A stretch of DNA of 64,000 nucleotides, taken from contig CAWJNK010000001.1 in assembly GCA_963844205.1 (NCBI GenBank), positions 558,001-622,000 of the forward strand. The letters are read 5' to 3'. Below the pieces are notes generated by a model that was given only the letters and a program-made list of their open reading frames with translations, was not told where the DNA came from and made no database searches. Origin of the DNA: DASSUW01 sp963844205. Its GTDB lineage: Bacteria > Actinomycetota > Thermoleophilia > Solirubrobacterales > Solirubrobacteraceae. This document shows positions 9,352 to 18,851 of this stretch, piece by piece (position 1 is the stretch's first letter; each line of letters starts with the position of its first letter). A program made the position numbers and the translations under genes.

Positions 9352-10259
9352 GCGAGGACTTCATCAGCGGCCTGCACGCCGACCTCGTCGAGGCGATGGA
9401 CCGCTACGAGCGGCGCAGTCCGCGCGGACGCCTCGCGGCCGGGCGCTACCCGCGACTGCTGAGGCGCGCCACCCTGGCGCGTGTCGCGGCGGGCGCCGCC
9501 CTCATCGTCGCCCTCGTCGCGGTCGTCGTGACCGTCGCGCGCGAGTCGGACGTCGAACGGGAGGCGGCGCCGCCGGGCAAGAAGCTCGTCGCTACCGACG
9601 TCGAGCGCGGCGTGCGCTTCAGCCTCGACGGACGGGTACTGACGGTGCAACTGCTTCCAGATAGACCCGAGGTGCTCGAGACGGTCAGCGGCGCGGAGAT
9701 CAGCGCGACCTGCGGCACGAACGTCGCCGCGCCGCCGGGTGATCCGCGGGGCGAGACCACAGTCTTCCGGATCTGGCCGGCCGGCGAGACGAGCCTGAGC
9801 TACCGCTTCCCGCGCGACGTCTCGAGCTGGTGCCGGCTCGGCCGCCAGTCCGTCGGCATCGTCGCGTCCGTGAGCTTCCCCGTCGCGTGGTCGGGGGCGA
9901 GGGGGCCGATCGCCGAGACCGCCAACAAGTGGGCGCGGCACTTCGCCTCCAGCCCTCAGACCTGCACCGACTACATGAGCCGCACCGCCTGCGAGCAGGC
10001 GAAGGAGTGCGAACCGGGGTTATCGATTCCGGCCTGCAGGGCGAAGGCGCGGCAGTGGGCAGCGGAGCACCGCGGCGCGACGGTCCAGAAAATCGCCATT
10101 AGCGGTGACCGAGCGGCCGCCACGATCTCGAACCAGGGCCGCGAGCTCGGGACGGTCCAGCTGCGACGTACCGCGACGGGCGAGTGGCTGATCGACAAGC
10201 TCGGCGAGGACGGGCTGACGGCGGAGCTACGGCGGAAGCTGCGGGGTCCGGGCGGCTGA
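9348..10259 (+). CDS. Membrane protein coupled to ECF sigma, putative anti-sigma factor
   Basis: The 303-residue product has a short Arg-rich cytoplasmic N-terminus (about 1-45), one transmembrane helix (about 46-65, VAAGAALIVALVAVVVTVA) and a long extracytoplasmic domain with several cysteines (CTDYMSRTACEQAKECE, IPACRAK) suited to disulphides. The 4-nt overlap with the sigma gene and this topology are what one expects of a transmembrane anti-sigma factor. The N-terminus is very short and has no zinc anti-sigma HxxxCxxC motif, so this is an unusual class if it binds sigma. The role rests on context. Confidence 0.65.
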   Translation: MSEDFISGLHADLVEAMDRYERRSPRGRLAAGRYPRLLRRATLARVAAGAALIVALVAVVVTVARESDVEREAAPPGKKLVATDVERGVRFSLDGRVLTVQLLPDRPEVLETVSGAEISATCGTNVAAPPGDPRGETTVFRIWPAGETSLSYRFPRDVSSWCRLGRQSVGIVASVSFPVAWSGARGPIAETANKWARHFASSPQTCTDYMSRTACEQAKECEPGLSIPACRAKARQWAAEHRGATVQKIAISGDRAAATISNQGRELGTVQLRRTATGEWLIDKLGEDGLTAELRRKLRGPGG

Positions 10260-10534
10260 CAGATCGAGCGGTTCATGCAGAGTCGCGGGTCTTCAGCTTG
10301 GGACGACGGGGCGCAGCGCGCTGAGTAGTTCTGTTGCCGCTCGCTGCGCTGCTCCTTCGAGGCAATAGGGGCATCGTGGCCCACCCCTTTGCGCAACAGC
10401 CACCATGGATCGGAGCAGTCAGCCGGTCGCTGCTGCCTCTCCACAATGCGGCAGTCCACGAAGTCGAGGCGGCTCCTCCTCGGTCTGCGGACGTTCTCGG
10501 CATCTTCACGCGCCGCTCGGGCAGACCCCCTTGA
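10260..10534. other. Intergenic repeat-bearing stretch
   Basis: No gene is seen. On the minus strand it carries ATGGTGGCTGTTGCGCAAAG, also found at 5588-5607, preceded by TGACTGCTCCGATCC, a string that recurs near 26336. It appears to hold a copy of the dispersed element described at 5489. Confidence 0.45.
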
Positions 10535-11251
10535 GTGTCGGGCGTGATCGCTCTGTATGCGCACCGGCTCGGCCGCGCCTATGGGCCCGACGACTCGCGG
10601 ACCGCGCTGGCGGGCGCGCTTGCCGCGGACGCGGACGGGCTGGAGACCGACGTGTGCCTGACCGCGGACGGCGAGCTGTTGCTCTTGCACGACCCGTGAC
10701 TTCCGTTCGGGACGGACCTCGAGGGATGGGCGCACGAGCGCACGGCCGCTGAGCTGCGCCGCGCACGGCTTGCGGGCGGCGAGGCGCCGCTCTTCCTCGA
10801 TGAGCTGCTGGCGGTCGCGCCGCGCGATCTCGTGCTCCAGGTCGAGGTCAAGTCCCACGCCGACCCCGAGCTCGCGACGCGCACCGTCGAGGCGCTCGCG
10901 GTGGCGCTCGCCCGCGCTGACGGGCGGCGCGTCGAGGTCCTGTCGTTTGCCTCGGTCGCCTGCGCCCACGCCGCCGGGCTCGGGCTGCCCGCGCGGCTGG
11001 TCATCTGGGCCGACTACGCGCCGCAGGTCCTCGCGCGTTGGGCGCGGCGGCGCCGCGTCGTCGGCGTGTGTGTGGAGCACTTCGTACTCTCGCGTCCGCT
11101 GGTGGCCGCGCTGCGCCGCGGCGGGCTGAGCGTCACCACCGGCACGGTGAACGACGCGACGCTACTCCACCGCGTGGCGGCGCTCGGCGTCGACGCCGTG
11201 ACGACCGACGATCCCGCGGCCCTGCGCGCAGCGTTCGCGGCTGCCGCCTAG
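10535..11251 (+). pseudogene. Glycerophosphodiester phosphodiesterase-like gene with in-frame TGA
   Basis: The frame from GTG 10535 (or 10544) reads through AHRLG, GLETDVCLTADGELLLLHDP, LQVEVK and TGTVNDATLLHRVAALGVDAVTTDDP, which are the ordered motifs of the GDPD TIM barrel (HR; ExD; HD; ExK). These enzymes release glycerol phosphate from glycerophosphodiesters. A TGA at 10697-10699 interrupts it directly after the catalytic HDP, and no other lesion is seen. Only the 139-aa frame from 10832 is open downstream, and it lacks the active site. No selenocysteine element is apparent. Recent nonsense mutation or a base-call error are both possible. Confidence 0.75.
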
Positions 11252-12039
11252 GACGCCCTCGTCAGCGTCGCCATGATCCGCGGGTGCCCGTCCACGACGA
11301 CGGTGCCGTCGACGCGCGCCTCGGACAGGCCGGCCAGCCGGGCGATTGCGCCCAGGCCGCCCGCGCCGAAGCCCCAGTAGACGTACTCGTCACCGTCGTA
11401 GACGCCGCCCGACTGGTGGACCTCGATCGTGTGTGCGTCGAGGCGGCCGTCGCTCGCGATCCCGTATGTCTCGACCAGGAGGCGCCCGCCCGGCGCCAGC
11501 AGGGCGGCCAGCCGTCGCAGCAGCCCGAGCGGATTCTCGACACGGTGCAGGATCCCGAAGCAGAGGACGACGTCGAAGCGCTCCGCGGCGCCGTCGAGCG
11601 CGAGCGCGTCGCCGCGGCGGTACTGCACGCGCGAGCGGAGCAACTCGGCGATCGTCGCGAAGCCCTCGCCTCCTTGCAGCTCGATCCCCCAGCGCGCCCG
11701 CACCCACGCGACGTACTGCTCGTTGTCGACGGCGAGCACGTGCGCCGCGCCCCGGCGTTCGGCGAGGAACGCGTAGAAGCCGTCGAACGTGCCGACGTCG
11801 AGCACCCGCTCGTCGGCGAAGGACTCGGGCAGAAACGGCACGCGGTAGCGGTGATCGCGCGCGACGCCCGGCGTGTAGAGACCGTGCTCGCGGTTGAGCG
11901 CAAACGTGTGGAACCACAGCGGCACGCGCCCTAGCGCGCGTTGTGCGGCCGCAGGGTCGGCCTCGATGGGCAAGAGGTCCGCGACGGCCCGCTCGGCGTC
12001 CGTGACGACGGGGAGCGCGCGTCCGGAAGCGCTCGCCAT
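11248..12039 (-). CDS. Class I SAM-dependent methyltransferase
   Basis: The 263-residue protein has a Rossmann methyltransferase core: motif I VLDVGTFDGFYAFLAERRGA (about residues 80-99), motif II VLAVDN, and the post-motif region FDVVLCFGILHRVENPLGLLRRL, then LLAPGGRLLVETYG. The layout resembles the DUF1698/CmoB-like group, but the substrate is unknown. I chose the ATG at 12039, which has GAGGTG a few bases upstream. A longer frame to 12189 is Arg-rich non-coding. The 3' end overlaps the convergent GDPD pseudogene by 4 bp. Confidence 0.8.
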   Translation of the reverse strand: MASASGRALPVVTDAERAVADLLPIEADPAAAQRALGRVPLWFHTFALNREHGLYTPGVARDHRYRVPFLPESFADERVLDVGTFDGFYAFLAERRGAAHVLAVDNEQYVAWVRARWGIELQGGEGFATIAELLRSRVQYRRGDALALDGAAERFDVVLCFGILHRVENPLGLLRRLAALLAPGGRLLVETYGIASDGRLDAHTIEVHQSGGVYDGDEYVYWGFGAGGLGAIARLAGLSEARVDGTVVVDGHPRIMATLTRAS

Positions 12040-12244
12040 GGCACACCTCGTGTTGTCAGGTTTTGAACGCAGTGTGAACGATCGGCGACCCACGGTCCAG
12101 TGCCGCCGCGCCGGTAGCCGACCGCGCGACACAAGGCGCGCGGGCGGGTGGCGTCTCAGAACTGCTGTAAATAGCCTCGGCGCCGTCAAGGCGACGGCGT
12201 AGGTTCCCTCAAGTCCTGCAAGACGATGAAGGAGGACCTACGCC

Positions 12245-13271
12245 GTGAGACGTACCGTACCGCCGTCGGCGGAGATCGAGGAGCAAATCGACCGGCTGCT
12301 TGCCGTGGGTGTTGGTGAGAACCCGCGCGAGTCGTTGTCTGAGCTGGCCAGGCTGGGGGCCAGGTTGATCATCCAGCGGGCTGCGGAGGACGAGTTCGAT
12401 GCCTGGCTGGGCCGGGCCAGGTATGAGCGTCGGCCCGGCGATCAGCGCGGGCTGCGCAAGTACGAGAGCGGGCTTCGCAACGGGTTTGGCCCCGGGACGG
12501 TGCAGACGGCCGAGGGAGAGCTCCGGATCGACATCCCGCAGGTCCGCCAGGCCGCCGAGACGTTCGCCTCCAAGCTGTTCCCCCGCACGCCGAAGCTGTT
12601 GCGGACCGAGCCGCTGAAGGCGCTGGTGATCGGCGCGTTCGTGCGTGGCCTCTCGATGCGTGATGTCGAGTCGTTGTGCGAGCAGGCCGGCCTCGGCAAG
12701 CTGTCGAAGTCGACCGCCTCGCGGATCTGCGAGGAGCTCCGGGAGCGTTATGAGGCGTTCAAGCGCCGCGACCTCTACGAGATCCGAGTGGTCGCGTTGT
12801 TCCTCGACGCGACGTTCATCGCTGTGCGCCACGACGGGCCCTATGAGGATTGGCAGCAACTCGGGCGTGATCTGATCGCCCGCGGGCTCGGGGCGCCGAT
12901 GCTGATCGTCGCCGACGGCGCCCCCGGGCTGATCACAGCGATCGAGCAGTGCTGGCCGGCCTCGGATCGCCAGCGCTGCTGCGTGCACCGCGCGCGCAAC
13001 CTCGACGCCAAGCTGCCCGAACGCGAACGGGTCAAGCAGGCGTACTGGCGGGCGCTCGATGACGCGATCAGCCCCAGCGACACCAAGCAGCGACTGAAGG
13101 TCCTCGTCGACGAGCTCGACAAGGCCGGCTACGCCGCCGCGGCCAGATGCCTGGCCGATGACCTGGACGCGCTCGTCGTCCACCTGCGCTACCCGCCCCG
13201 CCACCGCCGCCGGTGGCGATCAACGAATCTGCTCGAACGCTCGCTCGGCGAGATCAAACGGCGGACCAAGG
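12245..13271 (+). pseudogene. IS256-family transposase, 5' part (interrupted)
   Basis: It starts at GTG 12245 and runs through the mutator-type DDE domain: LFLDATFIAVRH (first Asp), LIVADGAPGL (second Asp), RQRCCVHRARNLDAKLP and RSTNLLERSLGEIKRRTK (Glu). The frame is broken after codon base 13271 by the IS3 element. It continues in phase at 20666. The joined gene is 402 codons including stop, with no other lesion, so precise loss of the insert would restore it. Confidence 0.9.
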
Positions 13272-13341
13272 TGGAGTTCCCCCGGTTTCATGGACACCTG
13301 AGCGCTGAGCCCGCTGGGGCTCTGCGAGAGGATGGTGTCTC

Positions 13342-13587
13342 ATGCCAGCCCCGTATCCGATGGAGTTCCGTCGTGAGGCGGTCGAGCTACTTCGGCGCAG
13401 CGGCAAGTCGGTGCCGCAGCTCGCCGCCGAGCTCGGCGTCTCGCCGCAGTCGCTGCGCAATTGGGCGCGCCAGATCGACATTGACCAGGGCCGCGCCGAG
13501 GGCCTGAGCAGCGACGAGCGCGAGGAGCTGCGCCGGCTCCGTCGCGAGGTGCGCACGCTCACCGAAGAGCGCGAGATCTTGAAAAAA
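13342..13587 (+). pseudogene. IS3 orfA, 5' part (interrupted)
   Basis: It encodes the helix-turn-helix protein of IS3 elements (EFRREAVELLRRSGKSVPQLAAELGVSPQSLRNW) followed by a leucine-zipper-like helix (EELRRLRREVRTLTEEREILKK). It breaks at the run TTGAAAAAAG, an A6G slippery sequence typical of the -1 programmed frameshift that makes the OrfAB fusion. The last codons (AAVFFAKEGGTR, stop) lie at 15169-15207 beyond the inserted IS110 element. Confidence 0.85.
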
Positions 13588-15168
13588 GTGCCCGTGGCCG
13601 CCTTGGCGGCCGCCTCTGCGGGGTGAGAATCCCGGGCGCTGCTGCTGCTCGGATCGACGCCGGCGCCGCTTGGTGCGATCGAGCCCGTAGAAAAGTGTGG
13701 CGCGGGGACCTGTGGGACCGTTGACTGCTGCTTCGAGCGCGTACCTCAGACTCATCTCGGTAGGGCCCCTCCGGGCGGCGCGGCATCGGATCGACCCCCG
13801 GACAGGGAGGCTGCAGATGGATGTGCTGGTCGAGCGCTGCGCGGGTCTTGACGTGCATCGCGACAACGTGGTGGCGACGGTCCGCACTCCGGGCCAAGGG
13901 CGTCGGCGGCGTCAACAGCAGACCCGGACGTTTCGCGCGACGCTGGCCGGGCTCGCCGACCTTCGCGAGTGGCTGGCCGGGCTCGGCGTGACGCTGGTCG
14001 GGATGGAGGCGACCGGGGTGTACTGGAAGACGGTCTTCCAGGCGCTCGAGGAGCGCTTTGAGTGCTGGCTGCTCAACGCGCAGCACCTGCGCAACGTGCC
14101 GGGCCGCAAGACCGATGTGAAGGACTCGGAATGGATCTGCCAGCTGGTGGAGCACGGCCTGGTCCGCCCGAGCTTCGTGCCACCACCGGAGATCCGCCGG
14201 CTACGGGATCTCACGCGGCTGCGCAAGGCGCAGATCAACGAGCGCATCCGCGCGATCCAACGCCTCGAGAAGGTGTTGCAGGACGCCGGCATCAAGCTCA
14301 CCAGCGTCGCCTCGCAAACGTACTCGAAGTCCGCGCGGGCGATGCTCGAAGCGCTGCTGGCAGGCGTGACCGAGCCCGAGCAGCTGGCCGAGCTGGCAAA
14401 GGCCCGCATGCGATCAAAGATCCCGCAGCTGCGTGAGGCGCTGGCCAACCGCTTCGACGTCGCCCACCACGGGATCATGGCCGCCCAACTGCTCGGCCAC
14501 ATCGACGCGCTCGAGGTCGCGATCCAGACGCTGGACGAACGCGTCGAGCTCGCTCTGGCGCCGCACGCGCGCGTGGTCGAGCTGCTGTGCACGATCCCCG
14601 GCGTCGCGGTCCGTACCGCCCAGGTCCTGATCGCCGAGTGCGGCCTTGACATGACACGCTTCCCAACGGTCGGACACCTGGCCTCATGGGCCGGATCTGC
14701 CCCGCCACCACGAGTCAGCCGGCCGCCGACGCTCAGGACGAACCCGCCCCGGCCCACGCTGGCTGACCGAAGCGCTGACCGAGGCGGCCAAGGCCGCCGC
14801 GCGAACCAAGGGCACCTACCTCGCCGCCCATCACGCTCAGCTGCGCGGGCGCCGCGGCGAGGCCAAGGCGATCGGCGCGACCCGCCACGACATCCTCGTC
14901 GCCTACTTCCACATCGTCCGCGACCAGGTCCCGTTCCGCGAGCTTGGGCCGGACTGGCACCGCAAGCGCTACTCGGTCGAGCACCGCGCGCGGCGGCTGC
15001 AGCGCCAGCTCCAAGCGCTTGGCTACCGGGTGACCGTCGAACAGGTCGACGAGGTCGAACAGACCGCCTGAACTGGGGCACAGCCCATGCCGGTCTGCCG
15101 CCGCAGCGGCCCGGCGGCGCGATCGTCGCTGCCCGGACGTTGGTGGCGACTCGGGGATTCACACCTCA
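13588..15168 (+). mobile_element. IS110-family element inserted in IS3 orfA
   Basis: This 1.58-kb insert separates ...TTGAAAAAA from GCGGCGGTCTTC of orfA. It has no terminal inverted repeats, as usual for IS110. Positions 13588-13816 form a non-coding end of about 230 nt before the transposase, the position where the IS110 group encodes its bridge RNA. Confidence 0.8.
13817..15071 (+). pseudogene. IS110-family transposase with late frameshift
   Basis: The N-terminal RuvC-like DEDD domain is intact (CAGLDVHRD, LVGMEATGVYW, GRKTDVKDSEW). The Tnp20 half begins with LLCTIPGVAVRTAQVLIAECG. Around 14700, after HLASWAG, about two bases are missing relative to the expected LCPGNHESAGRR. The remaining frame (RWLTEALTEAAKAAARTKGTYLAAHH ... 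VEQVDEVEQTA) continues separately to the stop at 15069-15071. The unshifted frame runs on into IS3 sequence to 15583 as nonsense. The serine-bearing domain is thus detached and the enzyme probably inactive. Confidence 0.8.
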
Positions 15169-15207
15169 GCGGCGGTCTTCTTCGCCAAGGAGGGCGGGAC
15201 CCGGTGA
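15169..15207 (+). pseudogene. IS3 orfA, 3' part
   Basis: Thirteen codons (GCG GCG GTC TTC TTC ... CGG TGA) complete orfA in phase with 13342-13587. The stop overlaps the GTG start of orfB (15204), the usual -1 arrangement of IS3 elements. Confidence 0.8.
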
Positions 15208-15800
15208 GCGTGTACCGGTTCATCGCCGCGAGGAAGACCGAGCACTCCGTCAAGGCGATGTGCCGCGTGCTCGGGGTCTCGCGGTCGGGCTATCACGCCT
15301 GGCAGCGGCGCCCGCCGTCGCCGCGGGCCCGCCGCGACGCCGAGTTGACCGAGCGGATCGGGCAGATCCACCGGCGCAGTCTGAAGACGTATGGGTCTCC
15401 GCGCGTGCACGCCGAGTTGTTCCTAGAGCACGGGATCCGCGTCGGCCGCAAGCGGGTCGAGCGGCTGATGCGCCGCGCCGGCTTGTCCGGGCAGATCACG
15501 CGACGACGCGGGCGCACGACGATCCGCGTGCAGGGCGTCCGGACGGCTCCGGACCTGGTCGAGCGCGACTTCGCGCCGACTGAGCCGAACCGCTTGTGGG
15601 CGGCGGACATCACCTACATCCGGACCTGGGAGGGCTGGCTGTACCTGGCATCGGTAATGGACTGCTACAGCCGCCGGATCGTCGGCTGGGCGCTCGCCGA
15701 CCACCTGCGCGCCGAGCTCGTCGTCGACGCGCTCGAGATGGCCGTCGCGCGCCGGCGCCCCGACGCCGGGCTGGTGCATCACTCCGACCAGGGCTGCCAG
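15204..15800 (+). pseudogene. IS3 orfB transposase, 5' part (interrupted by IS30)
   Basis: It encodes the HTH_21 region (SVKAMCRVLGVSRSGYHAW) and the start of the rve integrase core (NRLWAADITYIRTWEGWLYLASVMDCYSRRIVGWAL, first Asp; HHSDQGCQ, second Asp). It ends exactly at the CCAG target of the IS30 element and continues at 17417. Confidence 0.9.
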
Positions 15801-17412
15801 CCCGGACTCAACCGGTCCTCGCAACAGTTGTCCTTGCGGTGAACGTATCGACTGCGGGTGACGGCTGGCTCGTGCGGGCAGCCAGGTGGGCCTGAGGACG
15901 GGCGCGGCTGTCGTCGCGGAGGCTCGCCCGTAGGGCGGGCCGGAGCGGCGATAGCCGCGCGCGCGTCCATCCGGTGGCCCTCCGTGGTTGTCGCGATCAG
16001 GCCGCGGCGGCGAGGTAGTCGGTGAGTACCTCGGTCGGCGTTCTCCAGCCGAGCGTCTTGCGCGGCCGCGTGTTCAGTGCCGCGGCGACGGCAGCGAGGT
16101 CGTCGGGGCCGTGGCGGGCGAGATCGGTGCCCCTTGGGAAGTACTGGCGCAGCAGCCCGTTGGTGTTCTCGTTGCTGCCGCGCTGCCACGGGCTCTGGGG
16201 ATCACAGAAGTAGACCTCCAGCCCGGTGGCGATGCGCAGCTGGGCGTGGTGGGCCATCTCGGCGCCCTGGTCCCACGTCAGCGAGCGACGCAACTCGCCC
16301 GGCAGTGTCGTCATCGCGGCGACGATCGCGTCGCGGACGGCCTGAGCGCCGTGGCCGGTCAGGGCCGGGCCGTCCTTGACGCGAGGGCCGTCCCGTCCTT
16401 GCATCGGGGGCAGGTGCAGCAGCATCGTAAACCGGCTTGAGCGCTCGACCAGCGTGCCGATCGCCGAGCTGCCCAGGCCGAGGATCAGATCGCCTTCCCA
16501 GTGGCCCGGCACCGCCCGGTCGGCCGCCTCGGCGGGCCGCTGGCTGATCATCACCTCGTCGGTGACAAAGCGCTTGCCGCGGCCACAGGCGCGCGCCCGC
16601 GGCACGCGCAGCGCCCTGCCCGTGCGCTGGCACGCGGTCAGCTCGCGCTTGAGCGCGCCGCGGCCCTGGACATACAGCGACTGGTAGATCGCCTCGGGCG
16701 AGATCCGCATCGCGTCATCATCGGGGAAGTCCAGGCGCAACCGATTGGAGATCTGCTCCGGGCTCCACGACCGCGCCCAGCGCCGGTCCCGGCGGCGCCC
16801 GCGACGCCGGCCGATCCACGCGACCTGCGGCCCAGCCACGGTGACGCCGTCAGGGCGCCTCACGCGGCCAGCCAGCCGGTCCCGCACATAGCCACGCAAC
16901 CGATCGTTGACCGCCAGCTTGGCCGGCTTAGGGCGCTTAGCGCGCTGATCGGCATGCCACTGCGCGCTCGTCGCCCGGTACTCCAGCCTCCCGCCACGGG
17001 TCGCGGCGTTGCGCCGCAACTCCCGCGAAATCGTCGACGGCGAGCGGCCGATCTGGCGCGCGATCTCCCTGACCTTGGCGCCGCCGGCGCGCAGAATCGC
17101 GATCTCCTCGCGCTCGGCGAACGCCAGGTACCGCCCTGACAGCGGAGCCTGACTGATCGGCGGCACCCCGCCAGCCTCCGGAAGCCACCGGACGCCCACC
17201 ACCGGCGACACGCCCGCCTCGACACCGGCCGCGTCGCTGCGCTCGCCCCGCGCAATCGCCGCCCAGAAGCGCTGTCGGTGTTCGCGTCGACCGACCGGTG
17301 GCCGACCCGGCGATCGCATCACCGGCCGCCCCGCCTGCTGCGCACCCCACCCCTTCGGCCTGCCCATCGCAACCCCCCATCATCGAGTGTTGCGACGACC
17401 GCTGGAATCCGC
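15801..17412 (-). mobile_element. IS30-family insertion sequence, apparently intact
   Basis: Terminal inverted repeats of about 25 bp match: CGGACTCAACCGGTCCTCGC at the left and, inverted, CGGATTCCAGCGGTCGTCGC at the right. The insertion is flanked by CCAG on both sides (15797-15800 and 17413-17416), which restores orfB codons when one copy is removed. It holds one full-length transposase gene. Confidence 0.85.
15997..17367 (-). CDS. IS30-family transposase
   Basis: The 456-residue protein looks complete. An N-terminal helix-turn-helix region (REEIAILRAGGAKVREIARQ ... SPSTISRELRRN) precedes a DDE core: GHWEGDLILG (Asp), LTWDQGAEMAHH (Asp), SPWQRGSNENTNGLLRQYFP (Glu). The C-terminal LNTRPRKTLGWRTPTEVL is typical of the family. 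No frameshift is seen, so this element may still be mobile. It cuts and joins at its terminal inverted repeats. Confidence 0.92.
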   Translation of the reverse strand: MGRPKGWGAQQAGRPVMRSPGRPPVGRREHRQRFWAAIARGERSDAAGVEAGVSPVVGVRWLPEAGGVPPISQAPLSGRYLAFAEREEIAILRAGGAKVREIARQIGRSPSTISRELRRNAATRGGRLEYRATSAQWHADQRAKRPKPAKLAVNDRLRGYVRDRLAGRVRRPDGVTVAGPQVAWIGRRRGRRRDRRWARSWSPEQISNRLRLDFPDDDAMRISPEAIYQSLYVQGRGALKRELTACQRTGRALRVPRARACGRGKRFVTDEVMISQRPAEAADRAVPGHWEGDLILGLGSSAIGTLVERSSRFTMLLHLPPMQGRDGPRVKDGPALTGHGAQAVRDAIVAAMTTLPGELRRSLTWDQGAEMAHHAQLRIATGLEVYFCDPQSPWQRGSNENTNGLLRQYFPRGTDLARHGPDDLAAVAAALNTRPRKTLGWRTPTEVLTDYLAAAA

Positions 17413-17416
17413 CCAG

Positions 17417-17677
17417 TACACGTCGCTGGTCTTCACGCGCCGCTGCCGTCAGGTCGGGATCGAGGTCTCGATGGGCTCGCGCGGCGACTGCTTCGATAAC
17501 GCCGTGCTGGAGAGCTTTCACGCCACGATCAAGAAGGACCTCATCCACCGCCAAGCGTGGCCGACCAAGGCCGAGGCGCGCAGCGCGGTCTTCGAATACA
17601 TCGAGACGTTCTACAACCGCCGGCGCCGTCACTCGCGGCTCGGGATGCTCTCGCCCGCCGACTTCGAGAACTCGCTC
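17417..17677 (+). pseudogene. IS3 orfB, middle part
   Basis: It encodes YTSLVFTRRCRQVGIEVSMGSRGDCFDNAVLESFHATIK (the last catalytic Glu in ESFHATIK) and FYNRRRRHSRLGMLSPADFENSL. It follows in phase after removal of the IS30 element and is broken again at 17677 by the IS110 block. The final 18 codons are at 20576-20629. Confidence 0.88.
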
Positions 17678-17711
17678 CTATGTCAAGTGATCTTCGCTCG
17701 TAGCGGACTTC

Positions 17712-18851
17712 TCAGCTGATGCAGCGCATCGGTGCGGGTGCGGTGCTGACGAGCGTGATGTCGCCCCGTCGAGGTGCGGCAGTATCCACGTCGGCGCTGA
17801 TGCTCTGATCGTTCTGAGGGGTCTCGGCCGGCTGGGAGAGCAGGTGGTGGAAGCGGCGGGCGAGGTGCCGCTTGAGGCAGCGCAGCGCTCCCTTCTTGCC
17901 CTTGCCCTCGGCTTCCTTGCGTGCCAGGTAGGCCTGGGTGGCTGGGTCGTGGCGGGCGCGGGTGATCGCGATGACGTGCAGGGCGTGGTTGAGCTGGCGG
18001 TCGCCGCCGGGGTCGAGCCGGTGGCGGTTGCGCTGGCCTGAGGAGCACGGGATCGGCGCCGTGCCGGTCTGTCGGGCGAAGCTGGCGTCGCTGGCGAATC
18101 GCGCGCTGCCGGCGGTGCGGCCGATCAGCAGCGCGGCGGTCAACGCGCCGCAGCCGGTCTCGGCGAGCAGTAGCGGGCGGTGCGCCTGGATCAGGGCCAG
18201 CAGCTCGCGTTCGAGCGCATCGACCTGACGGTTCAGCACGCGCAGCTGCGCGACTTGCTCGCGCGCGACGCGGACGCGGGCGCCGCCGCCGATCCGACGC
18301 ATCCGTCGGTCGATCCGCTCAAGCTGGCGGGCAGCGGCGAGCGAGCCGCGCTTGAGTGACCGTTCGAGCTCGGGGCAGAGCTCGAGCAGATGCCAGCGCA
18401 GCCGGTTCTGCACTCGCGTGCGCTCGGCGACGAGATCCTTGCGGTGATCAGAGAGCAGCCGGATCTCCATCGCCCGCTCGTCCAGATGCGCCACCGGGAA
18501 CCGCTCGATCCCATCCTTGACGACGGCACGGGCGATCGCGAGCGCGTCGATCTGATCCGACTTGCCCGGCTGGCGCTCGCCGCGTCGGGAGGCGCCCATC
18601 CGGTGCGGCGGCACCCTGATCACTCGCTCGCCCGCGGCGATCAGCGTCTGCTCGAGCCGGCGCGCGACGTGCCGGCAGTCCTCGATCGCCCACACGCGCT
18701 CGTCATCGAGCCCGCGCGCCCAGCGCAGCGCGGCCAGATGATCATGTTCCTCGGCCTCGATCTGGCGCTGCCCGCGCACCCGGCCGGTCCCCTCGTCGAC
18801 CGCCGCCAGCGCGTGCGTGCGCTTGTGTGTGTCCGCTCCGATCACGATCAT
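17712..18851 (-). CDS. IS110-family transposase (copy b)
   Basis: The 379-residue protein looks complete. DEDD region: IVIGADTHKRTH (Asp), AIEDCRHVARRLE (Glu), GKSDQIDALAIARA (Asp pair). Tnp20 region: LLAETGCGALTAALLIGRTAG ... RFASDASFARQTGTAPIPCSSG with the serine expected for strand transfer, then NRHRLDPGGDRQLNHALH. The ATG at 18851 matches the family N-terminus. A diverged, broken relative lies at 37584-38482. Possibly active. Confidence 0.9.
   Translation of the reverse strand: MIVIGADTHKRTHALAAVDEGTGRVRGQRQIEAEEHDHLAALRWARGLDDERVWAIEDCRHVARRLEQTLIAAGERVIRVPPHRMGASRRGERQPGKSDQIDALAIARAVVKDGIERFPVAHLDERAMEIRLLSDHRKDLVAERTRVQNRLRWHLLELCPELERSLKRGSLAAARQLERIDRRMRRIGGGARVRVAREQVAQLRVLNRQVDALERELLALIQAHRPLLLAETGCGALTAALLIGRTAGSARFASDASFARQTGTAPIPCSSGQRNRHRLDPGGDRQLNHALHVIAITRARHDPATQAYLARKEAEGKGKKGALRCLKRHLARRFHHLLSQPAETPQNDQSISADVDTAAPRRGDITLVSTAPAPMRCIS

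Noticed and set aside
10697..10699. Selenocysteine at the in-frame TGA of the phosphodiesterase
   Set aside because: No obvious hairpin follows and the family has no selenoprotein members known to me; kept only as a check in the findings.
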